This document shows, piece after piece, positions 8,457 to 19,000 of a DNA stretch of 61,769 bases. This DNA comes from a virus. The stretch is from the IMG/VR virus record IMGVR_UViG_3300020419_000016, positions 1-61,769 of that record; one strand, written 5' to 3'. The stretch's first letter is position 1. Every line of letters begins with the position of its first letter. Below the pieces are notes generated by a model. The model was not told where the DNA came from, made no database searches, and worked only from the letters and a program-made list of their open reading frames with translations. The position numbers and the translations under genes are program-made.

Positions 8457-10370
8457 TTACGGATAATTACTCGTGCTACCATGTGACCAAGAAGTCCCAT
8501 TACTTGTAAAAGTCATAGTATATCTTGTAGGTGTAATTGTTGCAGAACCTGAAACACCACCTGCGGCCACTGCTAAGTCTTGCATTACTGACGTAGAAGA
8601 TGATACATTATCTTTATCTACTGCTATATACGACTTGTTTAATGCCCCAGATAGCAATCCTTGGCTAATATTAATACTTGCACCTGCATAGTTTGTGCAA
8701 TGTACAGTGGCTATTGCCCCATTTTTTGTATTTGCAGGATACAAAGTTTGTAAAACTGCAATTACGTCATTTACTGGGCCATTTCCTACGCCACCTGCGT
8801 TTGGATTTGAAAACCCTGTAATATCTAATGCTAAACCAACATTTTCTGCATCAATAGTTACATCAACATAATTTTTTGTTGCAACACCTTGTGCATCTGT
8901 TGGATCAGTTACTCCTGTAATTTTTTGTGTATTTACTGCTATATCGCCTGACGATATAATATTAAGTCCGCCACCAGTAACAGTAATAGTTGATCCGTCG
9001 AATCCTAAGTTATCAATGTTCAAACTGCCTAAAGTACCAATATTAATAAGTCCTGTTGCTGTTGTTACTGTTGACGCTATTTCTGTTTTACTTAAAACTG
9101 TTGTGCCATCAATCTTATATCCAGGGTCACCGTTAATTTCATTTGTAATTAAATCAATATTCTGATTAAAAGTCCAACTATTTGTTGCATCTAACCATAT
9201 AATATCTTTACTACCTTGTGAAGAAGATAAAGTTATACCTCCTCCGTCAATAGCTGCATCATTACCTTCTGTGCTATCACCTTGCAAACCTAATTGTATA
9301 TTTTTATCTTCTACTCGTAAAGTTGTAGTATCTAAATATGTTGTATCACCCGATACAAGTAAGTTTCCACCTACTGTTACGTTTCCAGAAAATTTTCCTG
9401 CTCCAGTAACATCTAATTCAACTGTTGGATTATCAGTAAATACTCCAACTCTTTCAGTAGCTGCATCAATAACTATACCTGAAATATATGCGTTACCTTT
9501 TCTTACTTTTAAATTAATATCTGTGTTAGCTTGTTGTGCTTCTAATTCTAATTGATTAGTACCTGAATTAACTTTTAAAATTCCGTATTCAATGTCACCA
9601 ACACCAACTGCTAGACCTGCTTGATTTTTTACTGAAAGTTTACCAGTAGTTTGAGTTGCACCTACTGCACTCATAAAACTAGTTGTATTAAATTTAGTGC
9701 CGCCGGCATCAATTAAACTTTCTGCTGATTCTGCAATTCCTAAATACTTAAAGTCTGTAGCAATAGGATTAAATCCTTTTTTGTATAATTGTCTTTTAGG
9801 TATTTGTGTATCATTAGCATCTTGAGGAAACCCAGGAATACCATTTACTTGTTCAACATAAAATTGACTGTCAGTAAATACTCCTACTAGCTGTCCACCT
9901 ATAAATAATTTTAATGCGGTGCGTGTAACATTTACAGAGTCAATAACTGATTGTACTTCAAATCCTGTTTTCTGCTGACCTGCTTGATAAGGTGGGCCAG
10001 CAAGAACTAAATCAGTTCCGTCAAAAAAGTATAACTGATTATTTTTACTATCTATCCAAAGATCACCTGCGACCATTGTAGGCTGAGAAGCACTAACAAT
10101 CGGTCCACCTGCTGATTTAAAAGAAGTACCATTATAAATTTTTAATCTTTGTTCAGTTGTATCAAACCAAAGTTGTCCTGTAATTGGTGTACTAGGAGCT
10201 GTTGTATTTGAAAAATTTTCTAAAAGTTTTACAAAGTTTTCATTAACAGCTTCACCGAATCCTGTATAGTTTCTACCTACAAGTGTTAAACTTGAAGAAG
10301 TAACATCAATTTGACCATCTACTAAATCTACTAGTAAGTCACCGTTAGCTTTATTAATTCTGTAACTCAT
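8457..10370 (-). CDS. Tail fibre-like protein, second tandem paralogue
   Basis: A 637-aa protein that begins with the shared ~130-residue module (VGRNYTGFGE, NFVKLLENF, GQLWFDTTEQRLKIYNG, GDLWIDSKNNQLYFFDG). The middle holds GNVTVGGNLLVSGDTTYLDT and RVEDKNIQLGL, a segment whose likeness recurs in the gene at 57202-58212. The end is a beta-rich domain with conserved SWSHGS. The start codon overlaps the stop of the upstream paralogue by one base. It is probably a trimeric fibre or a whisker attached to the baseplate; receptor binding is inference. Confidence 0.73.
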   Translation of the reverse strand: MSYRINKANGDLLVDLVDGQIDVTSSSLTLVGRNYTGFGEAVNENFVKLLENFSNTTAPSTPITGQLWFDTTEQRLKIYNGTSFKSAGGPIVSASQPTMVAGDLWIDSKNNQLYFFDGTDLVLAGPPYQAGQQKTGFEVQSVIDSVNVTRTALKLFIGGQLVGVFTDSQFYVEQVNGIPGFPQDANDTQIPKRQLYKKGFNPIATDFKYLGIAESAESLIDAGGTKFNTTSFMSAVGATQTTGKLSVKNQAGLAVGVGDIEYGILKVNSGTNQLELEAQQANTDINLKVRKGNAYISGIVIDAATERVGVFTDNPTVELDVTGAGKFSGNVTVGGNLLVSGDTTYLDTTTLRVEDKNIQLGLQGDSTEGNDAAIDGGGITLSSSQGSKDIIWLDATNSWTFNQNIDLITNEINGDPGYKIDGTTVLSKTEIASTVTTATGLINIGTLGSLNIDNLGFDGSTITVTGGGLNIISSGDIAVNTQKITGVTDPTDAQGVATKNYVDVTIDAENVGLALDITGFSNPNAGGVGNGPVNDVIAVLQTLYPANTKNGAIATVHCTNYAGASINISQGLLSGALNKSYIAVDKDNVSSSTSVMQDLAVAAGGVSGSATITPTRYTMTFTSNGTSWSHGSTSNYP

Positions 10371-12394
10371 TATGTACTCCTACCAGTGTATATGATATAG
10401 TTAATTATCAAATGTGGATTCATTAAGTTCAAAGGTTGTCCAACAGCTGAATCAGATTCAATTCCGCCACTGTTTGGTAGATACTGTCCACCGTTTGTTG
10501 CTGTAGGACCATCTCCTCTAAATGCACCTGTATCTGTTGTTGGAGCACTTAAATCATTAATAGCATAGAACTGTGTTAATGCATCGCCTTTTAAATCGTG
10601 TTTGTGATCTGGCAAATTAGTTACTTGAATGTTTCTAGTTTCTTGACCGTCTTGTGAGCCAATAATATCTGCTGATTCATCTGTAATAACGTTAGCACTA
10701 GTTCCGCCCATATTATCTTTACCAACAGTAGTTCTTCCTCTTAAATCTGGAACTTTAAAAAATCCTGTTGTTACTGATGCTTCAGCACCAAAGTTATAAC
10801 CAATTGCAGCAAATAAAGCTGTGTAATCAGAAATTCTATATTCTGTACCATCACACATTAACCAATCTTGTGGTGATGTTGCTCCACCGTATGCCATCAT
10901 TACTCCTGCAGGGTTAGTTGCTACGGAAGAAAATAGATTTGCTCTTGAAATTTTAGCTAGTCCAGTTGCTCCTGTTACCCTGTTTAATAAAAATTCATCG
11001 TCAGCTTGTGAAGATACTGTTGCACTTTTGCCGCCAATAATTGTATTACTAATTGTAGCATTAAAAGTTTTAGAAGACCCTCCAGTTTGACCATCGAATG
11101 TAAATGCTGGTGCAGTAACGTCTCCTGCTAGTTGAAACGTAGTTGCAGAAGTTAATTTATCTGCTGACCCAGCTCTACCTGATACTGTACCACTTACGTT
11201 ACCTACAAGGTTTCCTGTAAATGCTGTAGAATAAATATTTTTCCATTTAATAGCATCGGTACCTAAGTTATATGTATTATGTGCTAGTGGCATTAAATCA
11301 GTTAATGTTGATGCTCCTGCAACATTAAATGTACCGCCTGCATAAATGTTCTTAGCAACACCAAGTCCGCCTTTTGTAACAATAGCACCTGTGCCTATAG
11401 TTTCACTTTGTGTAGTTGAGTCTATAACTGCCGTGCCGCTTGCTTTTAAATTACCTGTTATATCTAATGCTTCGTCTGGTGCAGTATTGTTAATACCTAC
11501 TCGTAAATTAGAATCGACTCTTAGTACTGTTGTTAATATTCCGTTATTTTTTACTCTTATATCAATATTTGATCCTTCAATTTGATGCTGAATAACTCCT
11601 GCTGATCCTTCAATACCAATATTTAATTCTGCATTTAGTCCATAATTTATTCCGGTATTATTTTGAATGTTAATAGGATAGTTTGATGTACTAACTACGT
11701 CACTTCTTAAAAAATTTGCTGCAGGAATAGAAGATCCTGATACTACTAAACTTTCTGCTTTTTCACTAGTTCCTCTATACTTTAAATTACCTGCTCCAGT
11801 AATATCTACACTACTTAAATTTACACCTGGGGCTATAGTTGAAAATCCTGTAATAGCTGTCTTTGGTGTAAATGCGTGTGTTGAAATTATTGCGGCTGGC
11901 TTAGAAAGAACGTCTAATTGAATTACTGTATAATCAATATTATCTGTTCCAGTAATAGTCGCAGGTGTTACACCTGTTGATAATCCGTCACTAAATTCTG
12001 GGCCAATTAAAACCCAACCTGAACCAGAAAACAAATATAGTTGTTGGTTATCTGTGTCTACCCAAAGATCTCCTAATTGTGAAGCAGAAACGTCAGGAGC
12101 AGAAACTGCTTTCTTAATACCTGCAGCTGAAACCCAATTAGTTCCGTCAAATACTTTTAGTGTTTCAGAACCTCCTGTATTATCATACCATAACTGTCCT
12201 TCTACACCATTACTTGGCGCTGTGTTAAAAGCAAAATTCTCTAATAGATGTAAAAAGTTTGTTGCAATAGCAGATCCATATGCAGTAGTATTTCTACCCG
12301 GAATCTGTAATGAAGTACTAGTATTTAAAGAATTATCTTCTACTACTATAGTACCTTTGTTTGCAGCGTCTGTATATGATATAGTATAAGCCAT
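10370..12394 (-). CDS. Tail fibre with tail-collar domain, first tandem paralogue
   Basis: A 674-aa protein with the shared N-terminal module at 1-135 (NFLHLLENF, GQLWYDN, GDLWVDTDNQQLYLFSG), a repetitive Gly/Thr/Asn-rich shaft with KWKNIYSTAFTGNLVG, and a phage tail-collar domain near residues 510-580: GVMMAYGGATSPQDWLMCDG, then FFKVPDLRGRTTVGKD. This domain is known from T4 gp12 and from many fibre tips. The end (LPDHKHDL and NPHLIINYIIYTG) is the usual finish of collar-domain proteins. The start follows GAGG. Likely role: a short tail fibre or receptor-binding fibre. Confidence 0.82.
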   Translation of the reverse strand: MAYTISYTDAANKGTIVVEDNSLNTSTSLQIPGRNTTAYGSAIATNFLHLLENFAFNTAPSNGVEGQLWYDNTGGSETLKVFDGTNWVSAAGIKKAVSAPDVSASQLGDLWVDTDNQQLYLFSGSGWVLIGPEFSDGLSTGVTPATITGTDNIDYTVIQLDVLSKPAAIISTHAFTPKTAITGFSTIAPGVNLSSVDITGAGNLKYRGTSEKAESLVVSGSSIPAANFLRSDVVSTSNYPINIQNNTGINYGLNAELNIGIEGSAGVIQHQIEGSNIDIRVKNNGILTTVLRVDSNLRVGINNTAPDEALDITGNLKASGTAVIDSTTQSETIGTGAIVTKGGLGVAKNIYAGGTFNVAGASTLTDLMPLAHNTYNLGTDAIKWKNIYSTAFTGNLVGNVSGTVSGRAGSADKLTSATTFQLAGDVTAPAFTFDGQTGGSSKTFNATISNTIIGGKSATVSSQADDEFLLNRVTGATGLAKISRANLFSSVATNPAGVMMAYGGATSPQDWLMCDGTEYRISDYTALFAAIGYNFGAEASVTTGFFKVPDLRGRTTVGKDNMGGTSANVITDESADIIGSQDGQETRNIQVTNLPDHKHDLKGDALTQFYAINDLSAPTTDTGAFRGDGPTATNGGQYLPNSGGIESDSAVGQPLNLMNPHLIINYIIYTGRST

Positions 12395-12398
12395 CTAG

Positions 12399-13013
12399 TT
12401 ACGCCTCATTAAAACCAGTTAAACTTTGCACTCTAACTGTATAATCTATCTGTATAAGTCTATTAAGTGATTTTTGTACAGGATGGAATATAACGTGAGT
12501 AAGTAACCTTCCTGTTCCGCTTGCAGAATAGGCCTTTAAACCTAGTTCGTCAAACACATATAAACTTGAACCGTCTGTAGCAGTATCATACGCATCTTGC
12601 CCACTTGGTTCGCTATAATCAAGTAAACATGTAACTAATACATCTGTATAGTTTGTACCGCTTACGTGTCTTGTTTCTATTTTATTTCTTACAGGATCTA
12701 AATTGTTTACGCTTCTATCATCGACAACTTTTGTATGAGTCTGATTATACAAACTTGCATTTGTTCCTGTTGAATTTGGTGTTAAGTATGTAATAATACC
12801 TGTAGGATCAACACTAGTACCTCCATTTCCAAAGCTCATTTCATAAATCCAACCTGCACCACCGTTACCGATACTTTCTGCAAGGCTTAAACTCATGTTT
12901 TCATAATGAATTGCATTACGCTTATCAACAAACGTATGATTTGACTCTGGATCGTGGATTTTGATGTGTCCTTGTATCAAAACTCCGCTCATATCATGTA
13001 AATTGTCTGTCAT
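12399..13013 (-). CDS. Baseplate or fibre-associated structural protein
   Basis: I place the start at 13013 (MTDNLHDMSG), not at the longer frame's 13055. A late box at 13033-13040 lies between the two ATGs, and AGGAAA sits 8 nt before the 13013 ATG. The product is 204 aa, soluble and beta-rich, with GGAGWIYEMSFGNGG near residue 58 and TRHVSGTNYTDVLVTCLLDY after it. Such proteins stand between the giant baseplate gene and the fibre genes in marine T4-like phages, as I recall. A fibre-attachment role is inference. The 3' end lies 4 nt from the next gene. Confidence 0.68.
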   Translation of the reverse strand: MTDNLHDMSGVLIQGHIKIHDPESNHTFVDKRNAIHYENMSLSLAESIGNGGAGWIYEMSFGNGGTSVDPTGIITYLTPNSTGTNASLYNQTHTKVVDDRSVNNLDPVRNKIETRHVSGTNYTDVLVTCLLDYSEPSGQDAYDTATDGSSLYVFDELGLKAYSASGTGRLLTHVIFHPVQKSLNRLIQIDYTVRVQSLTGFNEA

Positions 13014-13032
13014 ATTATTTTTCCTGTCATTG

Positions 13033-13040
13033 TATTTATC
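13033..13040 (-). promoter_or_regulatory. T4-type late promoter box (GATAAATA)
   Basis: On the minus strand GATAAATAC overlaps the last codons of the giant gene and ends 19 nt before the ATG at 13013. It marks a late start inside the end of the upstream gene and fixes which ATG of the next gene can be used. Confidence 0.68.
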
Positions 13041-16000
13041 GAGGTAAGTCAACACTTGTAGCTCGTAAGAATCTACCTATATCAGTATCTGCTTGGCTAA
13101 GTGCTGTACCTGGATCTGTCCATCGTTTTCCTTGTTTTCTTATTATAATAACCTTCTGATTTTCACCTGGAGCGTTTAATAAAGTTAACGTACTACCTAA
13201 AATTGAAAATTCTGCTGGTAATGTTTCGTCACCTTCTGGGCTATCTTGGGCTATACTACTTGTTGTTACACCATTTATAGTAGTTTCAAACTTATAAGAA
13301 GAAATTGCATTTTTTCTTAATCGTTGTCCTGCTACAAATACATCAAACTCGTTAACTCCGCCTGCTCCTGGTGTAAAATCTAATTCAAACGTAGAACTTG
13401 TACCGTCTGCTGTAAATACTGTGCTAATTGTCTCATCTTTATATGGCATTGAAGCGTCAATACTCTGATCATATACTTCTGTGCCACTTGAATGCAAATC
13501 ATTTACTCCTGTACCTAATGTACCTCTTTGTAATTGTTTAAGTAAGTTGCCTTCTTTAAGTCTATACTCAATTCTTTCTCCGTTAACAAAAATAATACCT
13601 GGGTATTCTGATCCTGCTGTTGGATTTGTTATGCCACTAGCGTCAACTAATTCTATTGTTTTATCGTAAGGTGTTAAATCTTTTCCAAGAATATAGTTTT
13701 TATCTCCATCTATTCTTTTGTAATGTGTTCTATTAAGCATATCCTTAAACTGTCTAAATCCAAATTTAGTAATTACTGTTGGATTACCAAAATGTAAAAC
13801 TTCTATTCTATCACCTTCATTTAAAGGACTAACTAATTTAATAAAATTCTTGTCTGTAGTAACACTATAATCTACGTCTGCAAGTAACAGTTTGTTATTT
13901 AATATTACCCAGGCATATTTAGAATCAACTGCTGGACTTCTTAATTTAAATAACCCTGCTCTTAAATTATTTAAGAAATAATATTCAGGTGTTCCTTTTG
14001 TAATAGGTGTATTTTCTTGTACAGTATAAGATTCTCTTTCAAATTTTTGAGCTGTACTGTTACTAAACTGATAAACTTTCATTCTAGTTCCAATTGGCCT
14101 ATCTACTTCAAAAGAACAAATAGTTGGGGTTGGAACAAATACGTTTGATGAATCACCTTGTTGTTCAAAGTAACCAAATCTATATTGACTTTCAGTAATG
14201 ATATATACCAATAACGTATCTCCAGCTACACCAATGCTATCTGCAAGTTTTACTGTGTTACCTTTTTGTTGATCTAAAGGCGTATCACTATCAAATGCTT
14301 CAGCTGATGTAAATGTCCAGTCTGTTGCATACTCTAATATTCTACCATTTAGGTAAACTTGAATCTGTGAACTTTGTACTAATGCAATAGGTATTTGCCA
14401 AAGGTCTAATTTATAATCTCTTGCTGAAGAAACTGTAAACTGCTGATTAAAGCCAGAATGTAAAATATCATCTCCTATTTGTACAAGTGTGTGTATGCCT
14501 GCAGGACCGTATGAGAAAGGTGCTTGACTTAATAAAAGTGTATCATTTCCTTGTGGTTTAGTTGCAATAAACTCATCAACTACTACCTGACTAAATGAAT
14601 CTATTTCATTTCCGTCTCCAATGAATAATGCAAACCTAACAACATCACCTGCTTTTAGAGGAGAAGCTAAGACTAGTTCAACATTATTTGGATGTGATCC
14701 TGTACTTTTTACAAATACAGCTTCTAATTTTACACCGTTACTTGTCGCAATGCCTTGTACGTTATCAGTCCAACGAACATTTGTTTCAAAATTATTTGAA
14801 CTTCCGTCACTTACAAAACTATCTATATCTAAAATTTGCAAGCCTGCTACTTCAACTAACGTTAAATTAATCTTAGAACCTTCTGCTGGCGCAACTTCAA
14901 AGTCAACTGTTTTATTAGCATAGTTAACCTTATAACCTAAGGTTGAATCATCTGTAGTAGGTTCAAGTATATCAGATCCTACTTTTACAAACAATGAACT
15001 TCCTGTAAATGGAGTCTTGCCTAAGTCAAACACTTTAGTAGATCCGTCTCCGATATAATTTCTATTTACTACTATACTACTTCCACCAACTGGTCTTTCA
15101 AATACACTTATGTCTACAGCATCTAAAACTTGTCCTGGAACAATTTCTTCAGGACCTTTACTAGTAGTAGGAGTAACAAATCCGTCACCGTCTATAGTAA
15201 TGTCTTCTGCTTTTAATCCTGTAGCTGAGGTGTAAGCTAGTGTACCGCCAGTAATAGAAGTATCATAACTTTCAGGGTCGTTAATAAAGCTACCATCACT
15301 TGTTTCTTTTCTTACAATAATTACATCGTCAGCTTGAGTTGGAACTTCTAATTCTTGTAACTCTATAACTGTAGTTGTGCCATCTCCTGTAATACTTTGC
15401 ATTATAGCATTAGGATTTTTTACTAGTGCTGAATCATATCCTGGTTCAGGTGCCCAATTAGGGTCGTCTAATCTTATACCATTTCTATATAAATTATAAA
15501 CTACTCCATTTTCTAGAGGCTTGCTTAATGTAATACTTATTGTACTGCCATCAAGTGTAAATACCTCATCTTCATACGTAGTATCATATGTATCCCACGA
15601 ATCAGTATACCAAGGAGCAGAGTCCCAACCAGTGTTACCGCCAAACTCAAAACTTTTAACTTCAACTCCGCCGTAGTCTATACCATCCATTACTTGAGAT
15701 AAATCATTACCAAATTGTCCTGCAACTGGATTGTACGCTAAACTTACTCTATCTGCGGCTGTTAAATATTCAATCGGCTTCTTGTATTTTATTACTATAG
15801 AAGTATTGTTTGCTGGCGGTTTAGTAAATGTAACTCTACCAAAATATCTATCATATCCTTTTGTAGTATCTTTTATATTTTCATATGTATATTCACTTTG
15901 TAAAGAAAGTTCACCTGCAATAGTTATTTCTACAGTATTTGTTTTTAAGTCCATTGGAAATATTAAATCAAATACATAAGCACTACCTGATCCAACAAAT

Positions 16001-19000
16001 GTTTGTGACTCACTTAATTTAGTTACTATAAATTTTCCTGTAACTCTGTCAAACTTAACAGTAGTGTGCATTCCTCTAACTAACCCGTCACCTAATATTG
16101 CAACTAATTTTGCAGGCTTGCCACCTTCTCTTATTGAGCCATTCACTTCTACTACTGGAGGATTTAAATATCCAGTACCCTTATTTGTTACTTCTATTGA
16201 TGCTATCTTGCCACCTTGCCCTAATTTTGCAATAGCTGTAGCACCTGTACCAGTTTCAGATGTGCTTAAATCTTGTCCAACAAATTTAATTACTGGTGGT
16301 TGTGTATAGCCACTACCAGCATCTGCTATTTCTACACGATTAATTTTATAAGATAAATTGTCTACCCAATTTTTGTTTGGGTATGTTGTAAGATCTGTAT
16401 TGGTTCCTACTATTGCATTATCGATAACTTTTACAGAAGGAGGAACAATTGATTTTGTTTCATCTTCCCATCTTGGAGGTAAATCAAAATCTGTAACTAA
16501 ATTAGCAGATACATTAAGTTGATTGTAATCACTAATATATTCACGTAGTTTAGATTTAAACGGTTTAACTTCTTTTAAATATTCTTCGTAACTAGGTAAG
16601 TTATCGTTCTGGAAAGTTATCTTTTTACTTAGATCACCTACATTGTGTCTTGCTTTAATAAAGCTAGTTTTAAATGCCCAGTCTACTAATCCTTGTTCAG
16701 TAAATACGTATTTTAGACTTGATAAAAATAAATTATTATATTCTACTGCTAGTTCATCTATAAACAAGTTGTCTCTTAGTGCTTCAAGAATAATTCTTGT
16801 TTCTTTGACTGGCTGTACATCGTAAACTTTAATATCATAACTAGCACTATCAAAGCCCGAACCAACAGTTGTGTTGAATAGTGATGGAAGGAATTTTATT
16901 GTTCCATTCTGTCTACCAATAGTTTTATAATTTATTGTGTAATCGATTGAATCAGCATTATCAATTTTTTCTAATAACAACCAGCCGCCTGTACCAACGT
17001 TTGCTATTTTAATTACATCACCGGTGTTATCGTCTAAAGACTCTAATTGATAGCTAGAATCTATCAAATGATTTATATCAGTAAATTCATTATATCCTGT
17101 ATCATACCAATCTATATAATCCCAGAACAATGAAGTATCAAATACTTGACTAACTTTTCTTACCCATAAAGTGTTGTTTATATTTCTTTCGTAAACTGAC
17201 CACTTACCTGATAGTGTACTATCACTTCTTACAAGAACTGCAAATCGTCTAATTGCCAATGTTGTTAATGTTGAATCGTACCCGCTTCCTTGACTGTTAA
17301 CTGTTGCTGATGTTACTGCGCCAACACTATTAATTGTTACTGTAATATTTGCAGCTGTTTCATATCTTCCGTTAATTTCAACATTAGGAACAACTTTGTA
17401 ACCACGACCTGGTTCTGTAACAGTTACCCTTACTATTTTACCGTCAACTACTACCGGAGTTAATACTGCTTGTTTAACTTTAGCAGTTCCAACAAACTCT
17501 AAATCTTCAAAAGTGTCTACAGCTAAATCGTATGTGTTTCCGGCTGCTAATGGCACTTCTTGTTTTGACAGTAAAGGCGTAATAATTTTATCATCAACTA
17601 TTAAATTTCTTTTCAGTACAATATTGACTCTATCAATGACTTGCTTCAATGCTTCAGTTTTATTAACAAACCAAGATTGTCTTGGATCATTAAGTATACC
17701 GTACTTTTCTTTAGCTGATAAGTTTGGATCAGGAACTATTCTACCTGCTGAGTCATACCCAATTAAACTATCAAACCATTTGCGTTCTATATCAGCATTT
17801 GGTTTACTTGTATCTAAACCTGCTGTATACAATTGATATTGATTATGTATATTAATATCTTGATTTTCAATTGTCCAATATTGTATGCTGAGAGCAACTT
17901 CATTATCTTTAAGAAGACTTTCACAGTTATATAAAACAAAACTTGTAGGACTTATGAAGTTAATAAACCTGTATCCCATGCTTGCTGGATCGTCTATATA
18001 TCTTGCAACATTAAACGCACTTAATTTTCTTGTTTCAATATTAGGTGCAGTAATTCTTCCTTTTACCCAGTAGTAATATTTGTTTGAAAAAGTTTGTGAA
18101 ATTTCATCATATATTCTTTTAGTTGAATAAATTGTATCGTCATATTTTGTTGTACCTGTAACACCTTCAGTTACACCTTCTGTTGATGCTGAAGTCATGT
18201 TCCATTGTGATGGAGTTAATGTAGTTTCGACCCATTCGTATACATCTACACTATTTCCTGTAAACTGTGTATTCCAATTGTTTACACTAAAAATAGTGTT
18301 GCCTTGGTAAGCATTTAAAAACTTAGCTGTTGATAGATCCCACCAAAGTTCTCCAACTTGTTCTTCGCCCCAAACCTCTGCCTTACTGGTATTTACGTTT
18401 GACGTTCCAAGTGAATATACTGCTGGGTCATAATGTAACTTATAAGAAAGTTCTTGTTCAGCTATGCCTGGAATTTTACCTTGTACAGGATCTAAGTAAT
18501 CTATGTAACTAACTAATTTGTTTTCTTTTGTATTATATAATAATACTTTTTTAATTTTTGCTACATCAACAGTATCTTTAGGTGATGAATGAGCTTTCCA
18601 AATATTCTTAGTTGGATCTTTTCTAAAATCTATTACTGCTCCGTTTTCGCCTGCGAATGTTGTATGCTTTGGAAGTCCTACATATACATGGCTGTTTTTT
18701 GTATACAGATTTAAACCAAAGTCTCTAATGCTATTACTTGAATCAGTATTAGCTACTGCTTGTGTTGAATCTGATAACTCGTTATACGCTATTGTTTGAC
18801 CGTAAACTAAATTGTCGTCAATATTTTCATATAGATAAACAACTCCTGTATCTATAAATTTCTTAGCAAATGTAGTAAAATTGTTATCCCAGGTTGTTTG
18901 TGGAATAGCTTCTAATGAATCAAATGTTGTTTTAGCATCTGAGTCTGCATTTTTTGCAGTAATAGCTAAAGTTTTAGTATCGAAAGAAAGTTTAACACCA

